Shown piece by piece: positions 35,513-44,336 of a stretch of DNA of 64,000 bases (position 1 is its first letter; every line of letters starts with the position of its first letter). The stretch lies in NCBI RefSeq assembly GCF_019800005.1, contig NZ_JABGCL010000003.1, forward strand, positions 186,001 through 250,000, read 5' to 3'. The stretch is from Geminicoccus harenae (GTDB lineage: Bacteria; Pseudomonadota; Alphaproteobacteria; Geminicoccales; Geminicoccaceae). Position numbers and translations under genes: made by a program. The notes under the pieces are model-generated. The model did no database searches and was not told the DNA's origin. It was given only the letters and a program-made list of their open reading frames with translations.

Positions 35513-36583
35513 TCAGTGCATGCCCGCGGCGGGCGGGATGATCCAGCCGTCCGCCGGCGCCCAGCCGAGTGCCACCCGCTCGCCCCGGCCAAAGCGTGCC
35601 ATCCGGTCGGCACTCTGGGCGACGATCCGCTGGCCGCCCGGGCCTTCCAGCACGTAGCGGACCGACTGGCCCAGATAGATCGCGTCCGTGACGGTGGCGG
35701 CCAGGCCCGGCGCGCCGGCGGGCTCCAGCCGGATCCGCTCGGGCCGGACCAGGAGGTCGAGTTCCGGTGCGCCGCGGCCGTCCGGCAGGGCCGGGCAGGG
35801 CAGGAGCTGGCCGTCCCCCAGGCGCAGCCGCATCTGCCCGCCCTCTTCGACCGGTCGGCCGGTGAAGATGTTGGCCACGCCCAGGAAGTCGGCGACGAAC
35901 CGGTTGGCGGGATGCAGATAGGCATCGGTCGGGGTCGCCACCTGCTGCACCCGGCCATGGTCCAGCACCATGAGCCGGTCGGACAGGGACAGCGCCTCCT
36001 CCTGGTCGTGGGTCACCAGCACGCTGGTCAGGCCCAGCGACTTCTGCAGTTGGCGCAGCTCGATCTGCACCTCCTCGCGCAGCTTGCGGTCCAGGGCACC
36101 CAGGGGCTCGTCGAGCAGCAGGATCGAGGGACCGAACACGATCGCGCGGGCCAGCGCCACCCGCTGCTGCTGGCCGCCGGAGAGCTGGGATGGCCGGCGC
36201 TCGGCAAAGCCGCCAAGGCGCACCATGCCCAGCGCCTCGCCGACCCGGCGCTCGATCTCGCTGCGCGGCAGGCCGCGGATCGAGAGCGGGAAGGCGACGT
36301 TGTCGAACACGCTCATGTGCGGGAACAGCGCATAGCTCTGGAACACCAGGCCGATATTGCGCTTGGCCGGCGGCACCCTGGTCACCTCCTGCCCGGCCAT
36401 GCTGATCCGCCCGTCCGACAGCTCGGTGAGCCCGGCGATCAGGGTGAGCAGCGTGGTCTTGCCCGAGCCGCTGGGCCCGAGGATGGTCAGGAACTCGCCG
36501 TCCTGGACGTGCAGGTCGATGTCGTCCACCACCGTGACGCCGCCATAGCGCTTGGTGACGCCGCGCAGTTCGATGTCGCTCAT
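35513..36583 (-). CDS. ABC transporter ATPase, PotA type
   Basis: A 356-residue MalK/PotA-like ATPase: Walker A GPSGSGKT (36-43), Q-loop FQSYALFPHM, signature LSGGQQQR (134-141), Walker B LLLDEP, then a TOBE domain (about 280-350) typical of importers for polyamines, Fe3+ or sugars. The ATG at 36583 has AGGAG six bases upstream; the frame extends further but without support. The gene stands apart from the permeases and binding protein, separated by the aminotransferase gene, with which it converges 24 bp apart. Confidence 0.92.
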   Translation of the reverse strand: MSDIELRGVTKRYGGVTVVDDIDLHVQDGEFLTILGPSGSGKTTLLTLIAGLTELSDGRISMAGQEVTRVPPAKRNIGLVFQSYALFPHMSVFDNVAFPLSIRGLPRSEIERRVGEALGMVRLGGFAERRPSQLSGGQQQRVALARAIVFGPSILLLDEPLGALDRKLREEVQIELRQLQKSLGLTSVLVTHDQEEALSLSDRLMVLDHGRVQQVATPTDAYLHPANRFVADFLGVANIFTGRPVEEGGQMRLRLGDGQLLPCPALPDGRGAPELDLLVRPERIRLEPAGAPGLAATVTDAIYLGQSVRYVLEGPGGQRIVAQSADRMARFGRGERVALGWAPADGWIIPPAAGMH

Positions 36584-36796
36584 CTGGGCTCCTGAGGCTG
36601 GACGAGGGTGCCCGGCCTTAGCTGCCGGAACTGGTTGGCGGACGGGGCAGAACAGCGGATCCACGATCCGGCCGGCTGGGCCGCGAGCCGATGCACGGCT
36701 GCCATGGATGGCCTCCGGCGGGTCGTGCGGCTAGCTTGCCGGCGGATGAGAACCACCGCCTGCCTCGTCAGGGCCAGTTTTCCAGGGAGTGACGCA

Positions 36797-37696
36797 TTGA
36801 GCAACGGCAAGCCAAGCATCGGATTCATCGGCCTCGGCCTGATGGGCGCGGCCATGGTTGAGCGGCTGCAGGGCCTGGGCTACCCGATGACCGTGATGGC
36901 CAACCGCAGCCGGGCCAATGTGGAGGCCGCGGTGGCGCGCGGTGCCACCGAGGTGGCGACGGCGCGCGAGGTCGCTTCTGCCAGCGACATCGTCATGCTG
37001 TGCATGGACACCTCCGCTTCGGTGGAGGCCCGGATGTACGGGCCGGACGGGGTGATCGCCGGGGTGCGGTCGGGGGCGCTGGTGATCGACTTCGGCACGT
37101 CTCTGCCGGATTCGACCAAGCGGATCGGGCCGGCCGTGGCCGAGCGCGGTGCCACCTACATGGACGCGCCGCTCGGGCGCACGCCCTCGCATGCCAAGGA
37201 GGGCAAGCTCAACATCATGGCCGCTGGCGACGAGGCGGCATACCAGCGGGTCCTCCCGGTGTTCCGCGACCTGGGCGAGAACGTGTTCCATGTCGGCGAG
37301 CTCGGTGCCGGGCACACGCTGAAGCTGATCAACAACTTCTTCGCCATGACCACGGCCTGCGGGATGGCGGAAGCCTTCGCCATGGCCGACCGGGCGGGGA
37401 TTGCCCGCGACCGGCTCTACCAGGTGATGTCGGCGGGCCCGCTCCGCTCGGGCATGATGGACTTCGTCGCCGCAAACGCGCTGGAGGGCGACCCCAGCAA
37501 GCTCGCCTTCTCGATCGCCAACGCGCGCAAGGATGTCGGCTATTACAGCCGGATGGCCGAGGACCTGGGCGTGCCGACCATCATGTCGGTCGGTGCCCGC
37601 CAGGCGCTGGGGCTGGCGGTGGCCCAGGGCCAGGGTGACCGGATGGTGCCGGAGATGGTCGACTACCTGGCCGGGCTGTTCGGCGGCAAGCGCTGA
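36797..37696 (+). CDS. Beta-hydroxyacid dehydrogenase family (3-hydroxyisobutyrate dehydrogenase-like)
   Basis: NAD(P)-dependent oxidoreductase of 299 residues from a TTG preceded by AGGGAGTG. Rossmann motif GLGLMG at 12-17; catalytic lysine K177 in HTLKLINN. The substrate loop reads DAPLGRTPSHAKEG where 3-hydroxyisobutyrate dehydrogenases have DAPVSGG, so the substrate differs from the classical enzyme. Family members act on small 2- or 3-hydroxy acids. Divergent from the PotA-type gene (213 bp between starts); it may reduce the semialdehyde or keto acid made by the aminotransferase, which is inference. Confidence 0.88.
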   Translation: MSNGKPSIGFIGLGLMGAAMVERLQGLGYPMTVMANRSRANVEAAVARGATEVATAREVASASDIVMLCMDTSASVEARMYGPDGVIAGVRSGALVIDFGTSLPDSTKRIGPAVAERGATYMDAPLGRTPSHAKEGKLNIMAAGDEAAYQRVLPVFRDLGENVFHVGELGAGHTLKLINNFFAMTTACGMAEAFAMADRAGIARDRLYQVMSAGPLRSGMMDFVAANALEGDPSKLAFSIANARKDVGYYSRMAEDLGVPTIMSVGARQALGLAVAQGQGDRMVPEMVDYLAGLFGGKR

Positions 37697-37699
37697 GCC

Positions 37700-37732
37700 A
37701 AAAAAGGGAGCGCCTCTGGTTGGAGGCGCTCC
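37700..37732 (-). terminator. Intrinsic terminator for the ADP-kinase-like gene (minus strand)
   Basis: GGAGCGCCTC (37707-37716) pairs perfectly with GAGGCGCTCC (37723-37732) around TGGTTG. On the minus strand the stem is followed by six T residues (37705-37700), so this is a canonical Rho-independent terminator for the gene ending at 37805. In the plus direction it lies 10 bp after the dehydrogenase stop without a U-tract and may also help end that transcript. Confidence 0.85.
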
Positions 37733-37804
37733 AGTTGGGAGGTCGTCCCGTAAGACGACGTCGGGAGGACCGGCCGGGCAGCGCAGGGGTGCCGGCCGGC
37801 CTCG

Positions 37805-39094
37805 TCAGGTCTGGCCGAGCACCAGGAGGGTGCCCGCCAGGAAACTGTCCCCGAGCCCGATCGTGGCGGCTGGCCGGCGCAGCCAGGGCGTGGCGCAGGC
37901 CGCCAGGTTCCAGCGGCCGAGTGTGCCGACCGGCGGGCAGGGGGGCGGCTGGAACATTGCCCCTCGCGGCACCTGGTCGGGCACCCGCACCTCGCCATGC
38001 CAGGCCCTGGTCGAGGCCAGCAGCGAGCCGGCCATCAGGGCCTGCAGCTCCGCCTGCGGATCGTCTCGGGTCACCGCCAGCGCATAGGTGTCGTAATGGA
38101 CCGCCACCCGGTCCACCGCCATGCGCTCTGCCAGCTCCACCGCGCGCTCGGGCACCGGGCGGCCGTCCGGCAGGAGTGCGTCCAGCTCTGACAGGCTCAG
38201 CCCCAGCGAGCTGGCGGGCCCCCGCAGGCCATCCATGACCTGCCAGGCCGTCGCCATGTCGGGAAAGTCACCGAGCTCCAGGTGGATGAGGCGCAGGCCG
38301 GCCGCACGCCAGGCCGCCGCCAGCTCGTTGGTATGCGCCAGCGCCGCAGCGAGCTGGTCGGGCGGGACCTCGTTGTAGCCGGACAGGATCGCGGCACCCG
38401 CTTGCCCCGCGAGACGGCGGCTGTGCGCCTCGAACCAGGGATCGTGCTCCAGCGGGTCGTCGGCGAAGCGGCAGATGATCCGCGACGAGCGCGGCAGGGC
38501 CCGGCCGCCCACCTCGCTGTCGGCGGCGAACTCGATGATGTAGTGGGCGGGCTTGCCAGGAATTGGCCCGCCTGCCACCGCGGCCACGGGTACCGGCCCC
38601 TCGGCCAGCGCCACGCCGACCTTTGGATGGAAGCGCTCCAGTTGCCGGGCACTGCGGTCGCCCACCGTCACCAGCGTCGGTGCCCCCAGCGTCGCCAGCA
38701 CCTGGGCCGCCTGGGCGCCGGTGCCGCCCAGCCCCAGCCGGGTCGGCAGGTTGGCATCGAGCCAGGCCGGGCCTTCTGGCCAGTCGACATGGATCTCGCC
38801 GCCGACCCCGCGCCAGGCCCGTTCCAGTACCTGGCGCGCCAGCCGGCCGGCCGGCCTCGCCGGGTCGGCCTCCAGCAGCGGCCGGGCCTCTTCCAGGCGG
38901 ATATAGGCATCGACGCAGGTGCTGAAGCCGCACAGCGTGACCGGCGCCCGGGCAGCGAGTCCCGGCAGCTGCCGCACGAGTCCGGCATAGGCGCTGTGCC
39001 AGTCGACTGGTGCTTGCGGCGCCCGCAGGTCATGCGCTGGCGCCGCCGCCACCCCCGTATGGTCCGGCAGGTCGGGATCTCGAGATTCCGGCAA
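37805..39094 (-). CDS. ADP-dependent phosphofructokinase/glucokinase-like ribokinase-fold kinase
   Basis: A 429-residue protein of the ADP_PFK_GK type within the ribokinase superfamily. Seen: an early GFSTCVDAYI strand-turn (matching the family's GxNxxxDA start), a glycine-rich GGTGAQAAQVLATLGAP that packs against the sugar site, and the C-terminal GLGDSFLAG with catalytic D416. Length fits ADP-dependent kinases (about 430-460) better than PfkB (about 310). These enzymes are best known from archaea and animals. It is divergent from a DeoR regulator, which typically senses a sugar phosphate, so a sugar kinase role is likely; ADP use is not provable here. Confidence 0.72.
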   Translation of the reverse strand: MPESRDPDLPDHTGVAAAPAHDLRAPQAPVDWHSAYAGLVRQLPGLAARAPVTLCGFSTCVDAYIRLEEARPLLEADPARPAGRLARQVLERAWRGVGGEIHVDWPEGPAWLDANLPTRLGLGGTGAQAAQVLATLGAPTLVTVGDRSARQLERFHPKVGVALAEGPVPVAAVAGGPIPGKPAHYIIEFAADSEVGGRALPRSSRIICRFADDPLEHDPWFEAHSRRLAGQAGAAILSGYNEVPPDQLAAALAHTNELAAAWRAAGLRLIHLELGDFPDMATAWQVMDGLRGPASSLGLSLSELDALLPDGRPVPERAVELAERMAVDRVAVHYDTYALAVTRDDPQAELQALMAGSLLASTRAWHGEVRVPDQVPRGAMFQPPPCPPVGTLGRWNLAACATPWLRRPAATIGLGDSFLAGTLLVLGQT

Positions 39095-39252
39095 GATCCG
39101 GCCTCCCCGACCGGCATGCTCCGCTTAGCCGGCCGCACGTTCCGGTGCCGGTCGCCTTGGGCGCAGCTTCATGCAGTTTTATGCTCTTTTCAGCTGGAAT
39201 GTAGCGGTCCGCCAGTGGCGGCGTCAAGCTGGCCCGCCTATGGTCGCACGTC

Positions 39253-40071
39253 ATGAACGATCGCCAAGACGCAGCGGCAGGCGAATCCGACCTCCGCGAC
39301 ACCCTGCCGGCCAAGCGCCGGGCCGAGCTCGTCCGCCTGGTGCGCGCCCGCGGCCAGGTGACGGTGACCGAGCTGGCTGCCCTGTTCGACATCTCGGTCG
39401 ACACGGTGCGCCGCGACCTTGACCAGCTGGCCGAGCGCGGCCTGCTCGCCCGCACCCATGGCGGTGCCGTGGCGGCGGGCGACCTCGTCACCCAGGACAC
39501 GCCGTTCATCGACCGGCTGGTGCGGCAAAAAGGGGCCAAGGCCCGGATCGCCCGGGCGGCGGCGGCCCTGATCGGCGACGGTGAGACCTTGCTGATCAAT
39601 GGCGGCTCGACCACGCGGGCCGCCGCCGCCGAGCTCGGCCTGCGCCGCAACCTGACGATCGTCACCAACAACCTCGCCCTGCCGCAGATCCTGCCGCCGG
39701 ACGCCTGCCGCGACGTCTATGTGATGGGCGGCCATTACCGCCACGAGGCCCAGGTCACGCTGGGCGAGGTGCGCTTCGCGTTCGCCGCCGGCATCAACGT
39801 GGACACCGCCCTGATCGGCATTGGCGGGATCAGCGCCGAGCGCGGCCTGTCCACCACCTCGATCGCCGAGGCGGTGATGATCTCGGAGATGATGAAGGTC
39901 GCCCGCCGCTCCGTGGTGCTGGTGGATTCCAGCAAGTTCGGCCATGATTCCTTCGCCACGATCGGGCCCCTGGCCCGGATGCATGTCCTAGTCACCGACG
40001 AGGCGCCCGGCGCAGAGCTGGCGGCGGCGCTTGCCGAGAGCCAAGTGGACGTGGTGGTGGCACCCGGCTGA
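39253..40071 (+). CDS. DeoR/GlpR-family transcriptional regulator
   Basis: A 272-residue regulator with an N-terminal DeoR helix-turn-helix (KRRAELVRLVRARGQVTVTE then VDTVRRDLDQLAERGLLARTHGGAV) and a C-terminal DeoRC sugar-phosphate-sensing domain (VDTALIGIGGIS and the SSKFGHDSF block). Divergent from the ADP-kinase-like gene across 158 bp, so it probably represses that gene in response to its phosphorylated sugar. The operator was not pinned down. Confidence 0.9.
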   Translation: MNDRQDAAAGESDLRDTLPAKRRAELVRLVRARGQVTVTELAALFDISVDTVRRDLDQLAERGLLARTHGGAVAAGDLVTQDTPFIDRLVRQKGAKARIARAAAALIGDGETLLINGGSTTRAAAAELGLRRNLTIVTNNLALPQILPPDACRDVYVMGGHYRHEAQVTLGEVRFAFAAGINVDTALIGIGGISAERGLSTTSIAEAVMISEMMKVARRSVVLVDSSKFGHDSFATIGPLARMHVLVTDEAPGAELAAALAESQVDVVVAPG

Positions 40072-40199
40072 CCTGCCGGCCGGGCAGCCGTCCGCCGCGC
40101 TGCATCGGCCAGAAGCGCGCAGTGCTGCAACCTGTCCGTTGACCCGCCATGGCCGGGTCGCTAGCGGCGAACCATTGGCAAGGCGAGACATTGCTGCAC

Positions 40200-41645
40200 A
40201 TGGTTGATCCGATCGTCGTCCCCGTGGTCCTCGCGGGTGGCTCCGGCACCCGGCTCTGGCCGATCAGCCGGAGTTCCTACCCGAAGCACCTGGTGGAGAT
40301 CCTGGGCGAGGAATCGCTCCTGCAGGCGACGGTCCGGCGTGGCCTGGCGCTGGCACCACCCGAGCGGATCCTGACGGTGGGTGCCGCCGCCCAGGCCTTC
40401 CTGATCGGCCGCCAGCTCGGCGAGCTCGACCCGGCGCTGCGGGCCGGGCTGGTGCTGGAGCCGTCCGGCCGCAACACCGCGGCAGCGATCGCGCTCGCGG
40501 CCATGGTCGCGGTGGCGCGCGGCCTGGGCGACGCGGTGCTCTGGGTCTGCCCCTCCGACCATCTGATGCGCGATGCCGAGGCGCTGCTGGGCGCGGTGCG
40601 CGCAGGCGCACCCGCGGCGGCCAGGGGCGAACTCGTGACCTTCGGCATCCACCCGTCCCGGCCGGAGACCGGCTACGGCTATATCCGTCTGGGTGACGCC
40701 GACCCTGACCTGCCGGCGGTGCGCAAGGTCGCGCGCTTCGTCGAGAAGCCGCCGCTGGCCGAGGCGGAGGCGATGCTGGCGGAAGGCGGCCATGTCTGGA
40801 ATTCCGGCATGTTCCTGTTCCGCGCCGACCGCCTGCTGGAAGAGCTCGGGCGGTTCGAGCCGGAGCTCCTGGCCGCGGTGCAGCGCGCATTTCCCCCTGC
40901 CGGTCACGCGACCGATGGAGCGCCAGAGCTGGCGCCGGAGGCGTCCGCCTGGGCTGCCGTGCCGTCCGTGCCGATCGACAAGGCCGTGATGGAGCGCTCC
41001 GAGCGGGTGGTGTGCGTGCCCTGCGACCCGCAATGGTCCGATGTCGGCTCCTGGCAGGCCATCTGGGAACTCATGGACCAGGATGCCCGGGGCAATGCCA
41101 CGACCGGCGACGTCCTCCTGGCGGATGCGGACGACAATCTGGTGCGCTCGGAGCGACGCCTCGTGGCGCTGGCCGGCGTGCGTGACCTGGTGGTGGTGGA
41201 AACCGCGGACGCGGTGCTGGTCGCCGACCGCGCCCGCTCTGAGCAGGTGAAGAACCTGGTGGCGGCGCTCACCGCTGCCGGCCGCCGCGAGGCGGTGGTG
41301 CATGCCAGCGAGATCCGGCCATGGGGGCGGCTCACAGCACTGGCCGATGGTCCCGGCTTCCGGGTGCGCGAGCTGATGGTCGATCCCGGCGCCCGGCTGT
41401 CCCTGCAGCGTCACCCCGAGCGGGTCGAGCACTGGGTGATCGTGGCCGGCCAGGCCTCGGTCGAGCTGGACGACGACGTGCGCCGCCTGCGCCCCGGTGC
41501 CGTGGTCACGGTCCCCGCTGGCGCCGTCCACCGCCTGTCCAATCCGGTGGACATGCCGCTGCGCCTGATCGAGGTGGCGCTCGGCACCGACCTCGACGAC
41601 ACCCGCACCGAACGGCTGGACCCGCCCGAGACCGGCCACGGCTGA
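40200..41645 (+). CDS. Mannose-1-phosphate guanylyltransferase / mannose-6-phosphate isomerase
   Basis: Makes GDP-mannose for polysaccharide synthesis. The 481-residue bifunctional type II enzyme has the nucleotidyltransferase signature GGSGTRLWP near residue 12 and VEKPP (about 197), with a C-terminal cupin isomerase domain (about 365-470) containing EIRPWG, LQRHPERVEHW with metal-ligand His/Glu, and VTVPAGAVH. The ATG at 40200 starts a normal N-terminus; a frame extension to 40149 adds 17 unlikely residues. Usual symbols are manC or cpsB; a glycan operon lies about 14 kb away. Confidence 0.92.
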   Translation: MVDPIVVPVVLAGGSGTRLWPISRSSYPKHLVEILGEESLLQATVRRGLALAPPERILTVGAAAQAFLIGRQLGELDPALRAGLVLEPSGRNTAAAIALAAMVAVARGLGDAVLWVCPSDHLMRDAEALLGAVRAGAPAAARGELVTFGIHPSRPETGYGYIRLGDADPDLPAVRKVARFVEKPPLAEAEAMLAEGGHVWNSGMFLFRADRLLEELGRFEPELLAAVQRAFPPAGHATDGAPELAPEASAWAAVPSVPIDKAVMERSERVVCVPCDPQWSDVGSWQAIWELMDQDARGNATTGDVLLADADDNLVRSERRLVALAGVRDLVVVETADAVLVADRARSEQVKNLVAALTAAGRREAVVHASEIRPWGRLTALADGPGFRVRELMVDPGARLSLQRHPERVEHWVIVAGQASVELDDDVRRLRPGAVVTVPAGAVHRLSNPVDMPLRLIEVALGTDLDDTRTERLDPPETGHG

Positions 41646-42119
41646 CGGCGGGCAGCCATGGCCGGTCGATGACGCGGCCGTGCTGCCGACCTGACGACAT
41701 CCCGGGCGGCGCTCCTTCCTGACCCGGGAAGTGGCTGCTGCCCATAGTCCATCCCGGCGACTGCGGGTCAGCTCCCACGGCGTCATGGTCCCAACGCGGC
41801 CTTGGGCCTGCCGCTCAGCTATGCCGCCACCGCCAGCCGAAGGATCCGCCCATCGGCCGCGGGCAACCCGTACAAGAGCGCCGGCACATGGCAGACGGGC
41901 GGTGCCGGGTCGGTCGGCTGCCGTGAAGCTGGCCGCTTCGACACGAGGTACATCTCGAGGTGGGGAAGACCAGCCGGCCGTGACGCCAGCGGCATGGTCA
42001 CAGTCCAGCCGCATTCGGCCGTATGCGCCTGCCCAACGGGATGCGGGATCGGCCGTGTCCGCCGCCTGGATACCACCAATGACACCGGGCCCATCACCGT
42101 CCTCGGCCACGGCTGCCGT
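41646..42119. other. 474-bp interval with no supported gene
   Basis: Between manC/cpsB and the convergent Nudix gene. Several frames are open on both strands but none has a plausible ribosome-binding site, and their translations are rich in Arg, Pro and Ser with no recognisable motif. I saw no strong hairpin, repeat or RNA gene. It may hold the 3' ends of the converging transcripts and decayed sequence. Confidence 0.5.
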
Positions 42120-42635
42120 TCAGCACTGGCCTGCGTCGTCGCGCGCCGCCAGTTCCGGCTCTGTCCGGCTGTCCAGCCAGCCGCGCAGCACCGGATGCAG
42201 GCCCGGCTGGGCCCGCAGCTCGGCCGGCTGGTGCCATGACACGGCCACGACCTCCGCGCCGTCCGGAGAAAGGGCCGGCTGCTCCGGGAGCTCCGCCTCG
42301 AACAGATGGACCCGCAGGCTGCGCCGCTCATGGACCAGCTCCTGCACCGGCAGGACGCGCAGCCGGTCGGGCGGCAGGACGAGGCCGACCTCCTCGGCAA
42401 GCTCGCGCACCATGCCTGCCCTGGGATCCTCGCCCGGGCGAAGCCCGCCGCCTACCAGGCCCAGGCCCTTGCGGAACGACTGGTGCACCACCAGGACCTG
42501 GCCCTTTGCCACGATCGCCACCGCCACCCCGGTGGCGCTGGGCCGGGTGAGCCACCACCAGGCGCGGGCGAGCGGGAAGCCCGCGCGATAGACGAGGCGG
42601 CGCAGGAGGTTGGCGAGCGGTCGGGCCCTCGCCAT
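42120..42635 (-). CDS. Nudix hydrolase
   Basis: A 171-residue protein with an intact Nudix box, G-x5-E-x7-REUXEEXGU, read as GGLRPGED followed by RELAEEVGL; the glutamates of REUXEE bind the metal. It hydrolyses a nucleoside-diphosphate derivative; substrate unknown. The N-terminal 30 residues contain a hydrophobic AWWWL stretch that may associate with membrane. It starts 4 bp after flhG and is likely the last gene of the flagellar transcript, a linkage that may be coincidental. Confidence 0.85.
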   Translation of the reverse strand: MARARPLANLLRRLVYRAGFPLARAWWWLTRPSATGVAVAIVAKGQVLVVHQSFRKGLGLVGGGLRPGEDPRAGMVRELAEEVGLVLPPDRLRVLPVQELVHERRSLRVHLFEAELPEQPALSPDGAEVVAVSWHQPAELRAQPGLHPVLRGWLDSRTEPELAARDDAGQC

Positions 42636-42639
42636 CGGC

Positions 42640-43407
42640 TCAGGCCGGTGCCTGCTGCCGGCTGCCGAGGCTGCTCATGAGCCCCTGCGCCAGCCGGGTG
42701 ATGTCCTGCGCCACCCGGCTGTTCGGATGGCGGGTCAGGAGCGGGGTCTGCGCCTTGAGCGCCTCGGCGACCCGCGGGTCACGGTGCACGACCCCGAGCA
42801 GCCTCGGTTCGCGCGCCAGGAAGTGGGCGCACACCCGCCGCAGCACGCCGTAGGTGGCCCGGCCCTCGGTCTCGGTTTCCGCCATGTTGACGATGATCTG
42901 GTGCTCCTGCCGCTCGCGGGCGACCTTGATGAACGCATAGGCATCCGCAAGGGCGGACGGCTCGTCGGCGGTCACCACCAGAGCCTGGTCGGCCAGTGCC
43001 GCCAGGCGACGCACCGACCGCTCCAGCCCGCCGCCGAGATCCAGGATGGTGACCTCGAACCGCGCAGCCAAGTCCAGCAGGTCGCAGCCCAGCCGGTCCA
43101 TGGCCTGGTCCGTCACTTGGCCCACCAGACCGCTGCCGGACCGGCCGGGCACCACGGTGATCCCGCTGCGGGGATCCTGGACCAGGGCATCGGCGAGGCC
43201 GGCCCGCCCGGCCAGCACGTCGGCCAGATCGGTGCGCCGGGCCAGGCCCAGATGGAGGTCGACGCTGGCGGCGGTCAGGTCGGCATCGACCAGCAGCACC
43301 GAGCGCCCCGCCTGGGCCAGCGCCTGGGCGATGCCGACCGCCAGGAAGGTCCGCCCGACGCCGCCCTTGGCCGAGCCCAGGGCAATAATGGGGTTGCGCG
43401 CGCTCAT
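42640..43407 (-). CDS. flhG: MinD/ParA-like ATPase FlhG (FleN/YlxH)
   Basis: Controls flagellar number and placement with FlhF. The 255-residue protein has a deviant Walker A KGGVGRT (14-20): the first, signature lysine is kept but the P-loop lysine is Arg19. Other MinD-family features are present: VDADL at 40-44 and the ILDLGGG segment. The gene overlaps flhF by 4 bp. The C-terminal amphipathic membrane helix of FlhG is represented by the tail (about 230-250). Because the gene sits next to flhF, FlhG is a firmer assignment than ParA. Confidence 0.88.
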   Translation of the reverse strand: MSARNPIIALGSAKGGVGRTFLAVGIAQALAQAGRSVLLVDADLTAASVDLHLGLARRTDLADVLAGRAGLADALVQDPRSGITVVPGRSGSGLVGQVTDQAMDRLGCDLLDLAARFEVTILDLGGGLERSVRRLAALADQALVVTADEPSALADAYAFIKVARERQEHQIIVNMAETETEGRATYGVLRRVCAHFLAREPRLLGVVHRDPRVAEALKAQTPLLTRHPNSRVAQDITRLAQGLMSSLGSRQQAPA

Positions 43408-44336
43408 CGGCCGTCTCCCAGCTCGGCCTTGCTCATCAGGAGCCGTGCCAGGCCGATCGCGGTGAGCGGCTTCAGGCCGCTGCCGATCACCGGCCCGATC
43501 CCCGCGGCGACCAGTGCCGGCCCCGCCTCGGCCGCGGCCAGCACCCCGCCCAGCCGGCGCGCATTGTCCAGGCGCGAGATCACCATGCGCCGGCAGCCGA
43601 TCGCGGCGAAGTTGCCGGCGACGTCCCGGGCCTCGCCGGCCGAGAGGCCCGCCGGCAGGACCAGCAGGAGCTCGGCACGCATGGCGGACGCGAGCTCGGC
43701 CAGCCGCATCATCTCCTGCGACTGGAACGGGTTCACGCCCTGGCTGTCCACCAGCAGCGGCCCTTCGCCCTCGCCGGCGACGAACGCGCGGGGATCCAGG
43801 CCGGAAGGCTGGATCTGCAAGGGACGCAGGAGGTCGGCCAGCTGGGCCAGGCTGCCGGCCTTGGCGCCGTCCGCCGACAGGACGCGCGGGCGGCGGTCCG
43901 CCAGCACGAGAGCAGTCGCGAGCTTGGCCACGGTCACCGACTTGCCGGCCCCGTTCGGGCCCACCACCATCAGGACGCCATTGGATGCGGTGAGCTCGCC
44001 GAACGGCAGCACCGCCTGAAGCGCCTGGCCCAGCGCCTGCACCGGGTCCTGCCAGCGCTCGGCGCGCACCGCGGCTAGAAGCCGCTGGACCAGATCGGGG
44101 GCGGTCTCGTGCCAGCGCAGCCCGTCCTGGATCCGCGCAGTGTCGGGTTCCGGCAGGTCGGTCCGGAGCAGCTTGTCGAGGTCGAGGCCGGGATCGGGCG
44201 CCGCGGCGGTCACGCTGACGCCGGTGCGGTCCTCGCGGGTGGCGATGATCACCGCCTGCTCGCCCAGTTCGGCTGCGACACGCGCGATCGCTTCCGAGGC
44301 AGACGGGGCATGGAATACGCGGAGTAGCATGGTCAC
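43404..44336 (-). CDS. flhF: Flagellar SRP-type GTPase FlhF (divergent G motifs)
   Basis: Positions the flagellar apparatus at the pole in many bacteria. The 310-residue protein has the FlhF B/NG layout with G1 GPNGAGKS (126-133) intact, but other GTPase motifs have drifted: DGAK (156-159) for DTYR, DSQG (197-200) for DTAG, and SRLD (254-257) for TKLD. It is also short for FlhF (B-domain reduced). Overlaps flhA and flhG by 4 bp each, so it is made from the same transcript. Reduced GTP turnover is plausible but not shown. Confidence 0.82.
   Translation of the reverse strand: MTMLLRVFHAPSASEAIARVAAELGEQAVIIATREDRTGVSVTAAAPDPGLDLDKLLRTDLPEPDTARIQDGLRWHETAPDLVQRLLAAVRAERWQDPVQALGQALQAVLPFGELTASNGVLMVVGPNGAGKSVTVAKLATALVLADRRPRVLSADGAKAGSLAQLADLLRPLQIQPSGLDPRAFVAGEGEGPLLVDSQGVNPFQSQEMMRLAELASAMRAELLLVLPAGLSAGEARDVAGNFAAIGCRRMVISRLDNARRLGGVLAAAEAGPALVAAGIGPVIGSGLKPLTAIGLARLLMSKAELGDGR

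Noticed and set aside
40101..40199. Promoter TTGACC-N17-TAGCGG before manC/cpsB
   Set aside because: The -10 is too weak and the surrounding GACCCG/CGGGTC inverted repeat may simply be a hairpin.
41802..42239. 145-residue plus-strand frame with several cysteines
   Set aside because: No ribosome-binding site, poor coding character, overlaps the Nudix gene in antisense; not supported.
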